From the IMG/VR virus record IMGVR_UViG_3300028837_003833, positions 62,001 through 126,000 of that record: a stretch of 64,000 nucleotides of DNA. One strand, written 5' to 3'. Source of the stretch: a virus. Position 1 is the stretch's first letter; each line of letters begins with the position of its first letter. Below the pieces are notes generated by a model. The model was given only the letters and a program-made list of their open reading frames with translations. It had not been told where the DNA came from and did no database searches. This document shows, piece by piece, positions 27,825 through 34,421 of the stretch. The position numbers and the translations under genes are program-made.

Positions 27825-29924
27825 TTATTCATTCATAGCAGCAATAAGAAGACCTTTAGCCACATCTCCTAAAGGATCACTAGCCATACGTATCTCTGAA
27901 ATACCTATCGGAAAATCCACCTCTTTATCAAATTCTTTTTTGAAGAACTCAAGGAAATTTTTAGCCTTTGAGGTACCACCACTGATAATCCATGGAATCT
28001 CATCAGGAAGTTCGATAGCACTATTATCTTTCTTGAACTCTTTCTTTACGCTATCAATAATATAATGTATAAGATTCTTGTAGTATACAATAATTGCTTC
28101 TCTTTCTCTCAACTGCTTCGGATCACCATCTGTAGGATCAAGAAGATTAACTCCTTTTTCCTTTATAGACATAAGTCTGGTAGCAGTGCTTCCAATAGCT
28201 TTTGAGGCAGACTGATCGACCCAATCACCTGATCTTGAAACAGAAAATGCCATACCAACCATAGTCTGGTATACAAGGGCGGTATTCACCATCCCTGCTC
28301 CACAGTTATGTAACGAAAAACCAGGGAGACAAAAAGAATGGTCCTCCCCCTCAATTACAGAAACATCATATACTTTTCCCCTATATTTTGACACTCCTAT
28401 TGATGAAATACATGCCACGCTACTTCCGTAATTACATGCTTTCTTATTACCTATAGTCCTATGGTCTATCCAATCTGTAAAATTTTTAGCTTCTATCCCA
28501 CTAACATTAATACTATAAGCTTGTTTTTTACCCTCTATTACCCTACCATCTTCTACAATCCCCGATATTCTTGGTTCGCTTATGTGATAAGATGGGCACA
28601 TCCCTAATCTTTGCATAGAGAGGTACACAAACTGGCTTAAAGACGGGCTTGTATTATCAAAACCTACATGATTCTTATTTTTATTGATATTACCATCAGT
28701 AGTTATCAGCCCCACCAACAAGCATCTTAAGACTTGATCATTCAAACTACCTATTGACCACGGAAGCCTCTTTACTCCATTTTCATCATAACAGTTCTTT
28801 TTCAGCCAAGTTAAAAAACCTTTTGAATACATTTTTACCCTGACAGAATTATCCCCGTGAGGATATACCGTTATTGTTTTACCAAAAAGGCTATCAACTA
28901 ACATTCCAATTCTATCTATAACATCATTCTCCTCTTTATTCAGTGTCCAATTGATCTCTCCATTAATTTCTTCTACAGAGCCATCTCCAGCAAATAAGCC
29001 TATCAACTCTGCCATTTCGTCTGTTAATCTATAAGTTGATAACTTTTTCTCTTTAGATGGGGTGATTCTATCTTCTGTACATATATAAGGTCGATCTGAA
29101 AAATCATAGTTATCCCATGTCTGTGAAACACACCAGCCTTCTTTAACATCTTTAGCGGGAATATACCCCCAAATTCCATCCCCTTTATTACACCATATTA
29201 AATGATCTTCTGTAACTGAAACTTTCCCGTTACCATATGCCCAAAAAGTGTATATATCTCCGTCATAATCCCTACTGGTTGGTGATGCCTCACGCCATAT
29301 CCCAGATTTTGTTAATATTTTCATGCCTTGTTTAAAATCTTCGATATTAATAAAACCTACATCAGAAAATATTTTTTGACCTGGAGTTAAACAGGAAGAG
29401 GCCAGCGCAGTAAACCCATCTTTAGCACAATTAGAATATACTATTGCAGCTGCTTCATTCATCGCAGTCGCTTTGTATCCGAATGACTCCACGATCTTCT
29501 TGAATATAGCTTCATGATAAATAACATCCATATTTTTATCAATTGACTTTGCCGGAACAGAAAAGAATACCGATTCGTTCTCTACTTTTGGGTCCTTAAG
29601 AATATTCTTAAGAAGAATTACTAACATCTTCTCAGCATCGTGCTCACCCGAAGATATAACACCCTGACTCAAAGGTCTACGAGCTTCTCTCTTAAGAAGA
29701 TTTGCTACGCTGAGTGCTGGTTCCCCAACAATATAAATACTGTCCTTTTCCTGTACGTAGGAAACACTGGACATCTTAAGCATGTTCAGTATTGATTGAT
29801 CAGCCTCTACATCAAGAAAAGCGTCACGTATATATTTCAAGTCCACATCTGCGGATTCACTCTTTGGATCTTTTGTTGCACTAACTAAGTAACATGTCCC
29901 TATATCAAGTCCAACAGCACACAT
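27825..29924 (-). CDS. Actin-like ATPase (ParM/Alp-like) interrupted by an intein
   Basis: 699 codons. Extein: N-terminal phosphate loop VGLDIGTCYLVSA (residues 4-16), a connecting helix MNEAAAIVYSN, second phosphate motif ASS-CGAGMVNTALVY and the C-terminal adenosine motif PWIISGGTSKAKNF. These are the actin/ParM fold landmarks; spliced length is about 336 residues, normal for ParM-like proteins. An intein of 363 residues (C178-N540) separates ASS from CGAGM, inside the phosphate-2 loop, so the host protein cannot bind ATP until spliced. Phage actin-like filaments segregate or position DNA; that role here is inferred. It is the third gene after the Asp/Thr-rich and coiled-coil genes and ends at a terminator. 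Confidence 0.88.
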   Translation of the reverse strand: MCAVGLDIGTCYLVSATKDPKSESADVDLKYIRDAFLDVEADQSILNMLKMSSVSYVQEKDSIYIVGEPALSVANLLKREARRPLSQGVISSGEHDAEKMLVILLKNILKDPKVENESVFFSVPAKSIDKNMDVIYHEAIFKKIVESFGYKATAMNEAAAIVYSNCAKDGFTALASSCLTPGQKIFSDVGFINIEDFKQGMKILTKSGIWREASPTSRDYDGDIYTFWAYGNGKVSVTEDHLIWCNKGDGIWGYIPAKDVKEGWCVSQTWDNYDFSDRPYICTEDRITPSKEKKLSTYRLTDEMAELIGLFAGDGSVEEINGEINWTLNKEENDVIDRIGMLVDSLFGKTITVYPHGDNSVRVKMYSKGFLTWLKKNCYDENGVKRLPWSIGSLNDQVLRCLLVGLITTDGNINKNKNHVGFDNTSPSLSQFVYLSMQRLGMCPSYHISEPRISGIVEDGRVIEGKKQAYSINVSGIEAKNFTDWIDHRTIGNKKACNYGSSVACISSIGVSKYRGKVYDVSVIEGEDHSFCLPGFSLHNCGAGMVNTALVYQTMVGMAFSVSRSGDWVDQSASKAIGSTATRLMSIKEKGVNLLDPTDGDPKQLREREAIIVYYKNLIHYIIDSVKKEFKKDNSAIELPDEIPWIISGGTSKAKNFLEFFKKEFDKEVDFPIGISEIRMASDPLGDVAKGLLIAAMNE
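28305..29393 (-). mobile_element. LAGLIDADG intein in the actin-like ATPase
   Basis: Codons 178-540. Begins C-LTPGQKIFSD (Cys1, block A), has TEDHLIWC (block B, T..H), two LAGLIDADG motifs LIGLFAGDGSV and LLVGLITTDGNI, block F YDVSVIEGEDHSF and ends LHN followed by Cys+1 of the extein. All splicing residues (C1, block-B His, penultimate His, final Asn, C+1) are present, so splicing and homing are both expected to be possible. Confidence 0.93.
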
Positions 29925-29940
29925 AATTAAACCTCCTATA

Positions 29941-30627
29941 TTATTTATATTTAGATTTCAATTCTTTAAGTTTTCTTAATGATTCTGACACACTATCTCC
30001 TTTATCTATTTTTCTCACTTCCAAATTAATATGGGATTTAGCATCCTCTACCGTTATATTCGGTACATAAATATCTTCTACTCTACGATTCTCTTCCGAT
30101 ATAGTAGGAATACCTATACCAGAACGAGTAATTATCCCCTCCAACTTATTTAAAATATCCTCACTTTTATTATCCTTATTATCTTGTATTTTTGCTTCAA
30201 GACCTTTAAGGGCTTCCTGGATAGTAGACATATCTACAGCGGTAGGACTTTTCTCCAACCTCTCTAACCTATCCAGAATAGCTAACAATATAGTATTATC
30301 TTGAGATGAGGGCTTATCCTTAATAATTTTTTCTAATTCCTGAATTCTATCCAAAAGCGCATCTATTTTTAAATTTTCTTTTGAATTAGAAACAGGTTCA
30401 GGAGCTTTAATATCAGAGGATACAATAGCAGCATGAGCATCAAAAGAACCAGGTTTATCTTCTGACTTTTTAAGAACTACAAGGATCTTTCTATCGATAG
30501 CACGTTTTAAATCAACAGATCTCTCAAATTGAGAATCGGTATAAACTTTTTGCTGCTTGTAGTAAATGCAATCGTTTAGATCTTTAAGTTCTACCTTCTT
30601 TGGGGAATTTCCAATGACATAATACAT
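29941..30627 (-). CDS. Coiled-coil protein upstream of actin-like gene
   Basis: 228 residues. Residues about 1-60 are a small globular part (YYVIGNSPKKVELKDLNDC); the centre contains heptad-like helices (LDRIQELEKIIKDKPS, ILDRLERLEKS, ALKGLEAKIQDNKD). It ends with ESLRKLKELKSKYK. It is co-oriented with, and 17 bases before, the actin-like gene. A partner or adaptor of the filament is possible, or a virion protein; no family is recognised. Confidence 0.6.
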   Translation of the reverse strand: MYYVIGNSPKKVELKDLNDCIYYKQQKVYTDSQFERSVDLKRAIDRKILVVLKKSEDKPGSFDAHAAIVSSDIKAPEPVSNSKENLKIDALLDRIQELEKIIKDKPSSQDNTILLAILDRLERLEKSPTAVDMSTIQEALKGLEAKIQDNKDNKSEDILNKLEGIITRSGIGIPTISEENRRVEDIYVPNITVEDAKSHINLEVRKIDKGDSVSESLRKLKELKSKYK

Positions 30628-30680
30628 AATTTTAATTTTGATTTTATATAGATTTTATGCATAAAAGATAACCACTAAAT

Positions 30681-31613
30681 TTAAATTTCATATTTTGCGA
30701 CAGATCTCCAAAAAAGATCATTTGCATCTTTAGGAATCTTTTCAAATTTTGGAACATCTTTCTTTGGAAGCTCTACACCATTTTCATCTACGGGTGCTTT
30801 TTCATCAAGTTCTCCCTCTTCCTCAGGCTCTTCAGTTATATCCTCTGACACAGTTTCTTCTACTACTGGATTATCCTCTTCAGGTTCAATACCCTCAGTA
30901 GGTTCTGTATCTGTTACATCAGTATCTGTTACATCAGTATCTGTGATATCAGTATCTGTGATATCAGAAGTATCAGTATCTGTATCAGTATCTGTAACAT
31001 CAGAAATATCTGTTTCTTTAACATCAGGAGCAGAGTCTTCATCGGAATTATTATCGTAATCCTCAATATCTGTCTCTTCAGTAGTCTTTTCAGAAGGAGT
31101 CTCTTCTGTTGTCTTATCCTCAATCATTTTTTCACCAGGAGCACTTTCAGTATCTGTTTCTTCTGTCTCAGTTTCAACAGGTGCCTCAGAAGTATCAGAA
31201 GTCTCAGGACTTGGTTCTGCAGGTGTTTCATCCATAGGAGCAGGTGAATCATCTGGAGTTGGACCCTCTTCATCGGGTTTATCCGTACCCCGTTCATCTA
31301 CCGGCTCGAAAATATCTGCAGCATTAATATCATCATCAGATTCTACATAATACTTAGAGCTTTCCACTGTCGGAACATAAGACATCTTACCACCGCATGC
31401 AAGACAACCAACTTCATCATTTACACTAACATTTGCAACACGTTTAACTTTATGATTTTCAGCAGCAGTTTTACGCTTTGCATTAATGTCAGACAAAGAA
31501 GCAGTGTGATTACATGTATCACATACAAAAAAGGTATTTTCTGCTGCTTCTTTTTCAAGTCTATCTGCTATTTCTAGCAGCTTCTCTGCAGCAAGCTTTA
31601 TATTCGATCCCAT
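30681..31613 (-). CDS. Zinc-binding, Asp/Thr/Glu-rich virion-type protein
   Basis: 310 residues. The N-terminus starts with an amphipathic helix AAEKLLEIADRLEKEA and then two CxxC pairs (CDTC about 32, CLAC about 73), a likely zinc ribbon. Residues about 105-275 are extremely acidic and made of repeats such as DTDTDTD, DITDTDVTD. The C-terminal helix ends DANDLFWRSVAKYEI. The helix resembles N-terminal helices of several other proteins in the window. A strongly acidic tail could be a histone-like mimic or a spacer; function is not known. Confidence 0.7.
   Translation of the reverse strand: MGSNIKLAAEKLLEIADRLEKEAAENTFFVCDTCNHTASLSDINAKRKTAAENHKVKRVANVSVNDEVGCLACGGKMSYVPTVESSKYYVESDDDINAADIFEPVDERGTDKPDEEGPTPDDSPAPMDETPAEPSPETSDTSEAPVETETEETDTESAPGEKMIEDKTTEETPSEKTTEETDIEDYDNNSDEDSAPDVKETDISDVTDTDTDTDTSDITDTDITDTDVTDTDVTDTEPTEGIEPEEDNPVVEETVSEDITEEPEEEGELDEKAPVDENGVELPKKDVPKFEKIPKDANDLFWRSVAKYEI
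30907..31010 (-). repeat. 18-bp tandem repeats encoding DT-rich segment
   Basis: Imperfect copies of ATCTGTTACATCAGT / ATCTGTGATATCAGT in tandem, encoding the Asp-Thr repeat of the acidic protein. Such tracts can expand or contract by slippage. Confidence 0.8.
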
Positions 31614-31661
31614 GAAAAACTCCTTTGAGGCAAAAAAACTCCTAATATGTTTATATACTAA

Positions 31662-31679
31662 ATTAATAGATTATTATCA
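31662..31679 (-). promoter_or_regulatory. GATAAT-type promoter-like motif
   Basis: Minus strand reads TGATAATAATCTATTAAT, the closest thing to the consensus in the window. It begins within the stop codon of the small zinc-ribbon gene and is 49 bases before the ATG at 31613. Confidence 0.55.
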
Positions 31680-31955
31680 ATCTTCTGGGATAAAGACATT
31701 TACTGTAAAGTCTTCTTCAGTTACCTTTATACCCTTTTTCTCGGCTTTCTCAACAAAACAGTCCAAACATAGGCTCCCACCACCACCATCAGCAGCACCT
31801 GTGACTTTCTCCCACATGTCATCTTTTACTGACCAAACAATCCTAAAACAATGACCACAATCTTTACAAAACTCGTACACCCAGGAAAGACTTCTGAACA
31901 TGAAGGCATACTTAAATCTTCTGAAAATTCTTTTGAGTATAATTTTTTTCATCAC
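31677..31955 (-). CDS. Small zinc-ribbon-like phage protein
   Basis: 92 residues. The core 'CKDCGHCFRIVWSVKDDMWE' followed by LCLDCFVEKAEKKG has two CxxC pairs with Trp-rich loop, a pattern recurring in small phage proteins. The start overlaps the end of the homing endonuclease gene by 44 bases; a later Met at 31901 (MFRSLSW) is possible but lacks a ribosome site. The overlap hints that the nuclease was inserted immediately upstream. Function unknown. Confidence 0.6.
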   Translation of the reverse strand: MMKKIILKRIFRRFKYAFMFRSLSWVYEFCKDCGHCFRIVWSVKDDMWEKVTGAADGGGGSLCLDCFVEKAEKKGIKVTEEDFTVNVFIPED

Positions 31956-33024
31956 CCCTCATCCAACTTCTATATAGCTTTTTAAGCTCACCTGACTCAA
32001 TCTTAGTGATAACCTCTTTAAAGTGCTCAATCGCGTATCCCTTTTTTATTTCAGTTTCAGAGTACCTTAAAACAAAAGGATTATATACGAACAATAACAT
32101 TGATTTATATTCATCATCTTCTACAGTATTTACTCTGAAGTAGCAGTCTGGACCGTGGAATGCCTCCCCATCACATAGGATACACACCCTGAAATCCTTT
32201 ATTTTTATAACTAAATCAGATTGCAAATGCAGGTAGGTATCTTTACCAACTTCTCTTAGAGTCTTCCATACATTATACCGTACCTTGTTATCCTTAATGA
32301 GGTCCTGTACCTGCTCCCCAAGTAGCTCTTCTAATTTATTTGGCTTTTTACTAAAAATAATTGACTTAGGCCTTTTTCTCTTCCGCCATCTCTCTTTATG
32401 TTTTTCACCCTCTATTATTCCCGCTCTTTGCCTACAAATAAAATTTCTTTTTTTATACTCTTGATCTGTGAGAACCCTCTTGGCAACAACTTTTATGTAC
32501 TTTAAGGATGTATTATACTCTTTACATATCTTGTGTATTGGTTTGATACCCTCTACAAGATCCTTTTTTAGAAGTAGTTCTAACCTATCACATAGCTCTT
32601 TATATTCCGAATCTCTATTGACTTTCTTTTTTTGCTTTGATAAAGAATACCTTTTAGCATCAAAATCTTTATCATATTCTTTTTTTCTACTAACCTTAGT
32701 AGCCATGCAAGTTTCACATAGAACCCGAGTATTTCTCCTTGAAAAGTAACCGGATACTGGGGTACCACACTTAAAACAAACAGCTTCCCTAAATTCCTTT
32801 ACAACTTCTTTCTTTACTACACCCATACGTAAGCACGTATAACAGATGTCTTGGTGCTCACTTCTTCTATCTATCCCTCTACCACATATAGTACAATTTC
32901 TCTTTTTTACATTTTTTTCATAGTACTCTTTATGATCTATTGATGCTGTTCTTTTTAAATGATTTGTTAAAGAGTATTTATTCTGAAAGCTCTTATTACA
33001 ATTTATAACAGGACATCTTTCCAT
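31912..33024 (-). CDS. Free-standing homing endonuclease with zinc fingers and a restriction-like nuclease core
   Basis: 370 residues. N-terminus: C2H2-like finger CPVINC...SLTNHLKRT..H, then zinc pairs CTICG...CYTC and CFKCG...CETC (about residues 43-100). Residues about 130-215 are helical with a motif IHKICKEYNTSLKYIKVVAK that looks like an HTH. Residues about 265-350 resemble Vsr/EDxHD-type PD-(D/E)XK nucleases: SDLVIKIKDFRVCILCDGEAFHG, then LRYSETEI and AIEHFKEVI. The gene lies between neck and small-protein genes and has a hairpin over its ribosome site. DNA targeting and spread is the likely job; catalytic residues are predicted, not proven. Confidence 0.75.
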   Translation of the reverse strand: MERCPVINCNKSFQNKYSLTNHLKRTASIDHKEYYEKNVKKRNCTICGRGIDRRSEHQDICYTCLRMGVVKKEVVKEFREAVCFKCGTPVSGYFSRRNTRVLCETCMATKVSRKKEYDKDFDAKRYSLSKQKKKVNRDSEYKELCDRLELLLKKDLVEGIKPIHKICKEYNTSLKYIKVVAKRVLTDQEYKKRNFICRQRAGIIEGEKHKERWRKRKRPKSIIFSKKPNKLEELLGEQVQDLIKDNKVRYNVWKTLREVGKDTYLHLQSDLVIKIKDFRVCILCDGEAFHGPDCYFRVNTVEDDEYKSMLLFVYNPFVLRYSETEIKKGYAIEHFKEVITKIESGELKKLYRSWMRGDEKNYTQKNFQKI

Positions 33025-33686
33025 ATAAGTAATCCTTTTATTATAGATGTTATACCTAATATAATAAAAGGTGGGACAGCATATACGATATTCTCAAATG
33101 TTACAGTTCTGCCTGTACGCTCATATTGATCTGGTATCTCAGGTTTATTAGGAATAGTCGGGCTTGCATCGGAGGGCCTCATAGTACGATAAGCATTCCA
33201 CGCTTCTGGAACATTTATTCCACCATTTATAGCTACTGTATACCTTGGATCTTTCCTATCCAATGGAGCTAACATAAAATGCTGCTGATATATCGCCCCA
33301 CGAGATCCTTGCTGATTAACGTGTGCTATAGATAAACGATCATTATTCTGTCGGACTATAAAATCACGATCATTAAGCAGAGGATAAGGGCCTGTCCAGG
33401 TATTCCAATCATATGAAATATGTAAACCCATATCCATAAGCTGAACGGTCTTCTCTGTTTCTGGTGGAGCTATAATTATATCATATGGACCCTCATAACC
33501 TCCAATATAACCCGTCCCAAAACAAAGATGACAGTCATTCTTCGCAGTACGATACTGATCATCCCAACAAGGACAGAGCTCTCCAGCCCATTTCCGTATA
33601 AATAATTTTACCCGTTCTCCACCCTGTTCCAATATCCATCTATTACGCCTGATACTCTCTGCCCATATCCAATCAATCTTTTCCAT
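33003..33686 (-). CDS. Neck protein, C-terminal part (frame-disrupted)
   Basis: 227 codons. The reading EKIDWIWAESIRRNRWILEQ, GELCPCWD...CHLCFGTGYIGGYEGPYDI and 'WTGPYPLLNDRDFIVRQNNDR' looks like a conserved phage neck domain with a CxC/CxxC cluster. The formal ATG at 33686 directly continues, after a one-base gap in frame, the protein of 33608-34411 (…IDASNDFM). The joined protein would be about 470 residues. The last 20 residues (VPPFIILGITSIIKG) are hydrophobic and may be altered by the homing endonuclease placed immediately downstream. Confidence 0.7.
   Translation of the reverse strand: MEKIDWIWAESIRRNRWILEQGGERVKLFIRKWAGELCPCWDDQYRTAKNDCHLCFGTGYIGGYEGPYDIIIAPPETEKTVQLMDMGLHISYDWNTWTGPYPLLNDRDFIVRQNNDRLSIAHVNQQGSRGAIYQQHFMLAPLDRKDPRYTVAINGGINVPEAWNAYRTMRPSDASPTIPNKPEIPDQYERTGRTVTFENIVYAVPPFIILGITSIIKGLLIWKDVLL
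33034..33071 (-). promoter_or_regulatory. Hairpin that covers the ribosome site of the homing endonuclease gene
   Basis: A perfect 12-bp inverted repeat CCTTTTATTATA / TATAATAAAAGG with a 14-base loop. On the minus-strand RNA the 3' arm contains AAAAGG, which with the next A is the Shine-Dalgarno for the ATG at 33024. Read-through mRNA from the neck genes would fold and hide it. T4 I-TevI and other phage homing endonucleases are known to be controlled this way. Confidence 0.65.
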
Positions 33687-34411
33687 ATCATAAAGTCATT
33701 AGATGCATCAATACCTACGGTAGTACACTTATAATAAATTTTTCTATTAATATCTAATTGAATATGATTATTGATATACGTATAAGAAACTCTTATCTCT
33801 CCACCACTACTCACGATAGGTAAAACAGGATCATTTAACCTATTAAATTCATGATTGTATGTTGGTTTATTTATTAAAAAAATCTCACCTGATTCTCCAA
33901 ACACTTTAAATGCAGGTACTGTTTGAAAAGTATCTAAAGACGTAGGACGAATCTCAACCTTAACATGCTTTGAATGATTAGCTATCTCTCCATTAGTACC
34001 TGGGATAATGATCGGTTTATTGTACGTATGAACTACCCAATCACCCGTAGCATTAGTACCCTGGAGAAGTCTCCCTCCAGCTACTGGATCCTCTTGATCT
34101 ACCCATACCTCCCGAGTTTCATCTCTATAATACAATGCTCCTATGGGGACATCATTTAATTTTGTATAAGGACCCTCAGGAGTATCATATGATCGATAGA
34201 CATTTACACCTAAAATGTTATATCCACTATGCTCAGCATATTCTGCAGTAGAATCCCATCTTATATCTATAACACCAATAAGATAAGGACTTGTAACATT
34301 AACATTCTTAGGACCTATAGGAAGAGTCAAAGGATTATCATTATTCCACCGATAAGGAAGTTTAAAATCCGGTCTTCCATAGTTATCCATAAAATTATGA
34401 GGTATAGTCAT
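33608..34411 (-). CDS. Neck protein, N-terminal part with fibronectin-III-like domain
   Basis: 267 codons, beta-rich. Residues about 45-110 (IDIRWDSTAEYA...GVNVYRSYDTPEGPYTKLND) read like a fibronectin type III domain. A second beta region (EIRVSYTYINNHIQLDI) precedes KCTTVGIDASNDF, after which this frame degrades (KRLIGYGQRVSG). At that point, about 33690, the frame of 33003-33686 carries a good continuation. The 79-base overlap is best explained by a one-base deletion in one gene rather than two overlapping genes. The ribosome site AAGGA lies before the ATG at 34411. Confidence 0.7.
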   Translation of the reverse strand: MTIPHNFMDNYGRPDFKLPYRWNNDNPLTLPIGPKNVNVTSPYLIGVIDIRWDSTAEYAEHSGYNILGVNVYRSYDTPEGPYTKLNDVPIGALYYRDETREVWVDQEDPVAGGRLLQGTNATGDWVVHTYNKPIIIPGTNGEIANHSKHVKVEIRPTSLDTFQTVPAFKVFGESGEIFLINKPTYNHEFNRLNDPVLPIVSSGGEIRVSYTYINNHIQLDINRKIYYKCTTVGIDASNDFMIWKRLIGYGQRVSGVIDGYWNRVENG

Positions 34412-34421
34412 TTATTTTTCC

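Noticed and set aside
27825-29924. Phage tubulin (PhuZ) as the cytoskeletal gene
   Set aside because: The phosphate and adenosine motifs are those of actin/ParM, with no GGGTGS tubulin motif.
33003-34411. Two genuinely overlapping neck genes
   Set aside because: The 79-base overlap codes for meaningless sequence in the upstream frame and the downstream frame carries the natural continuation.
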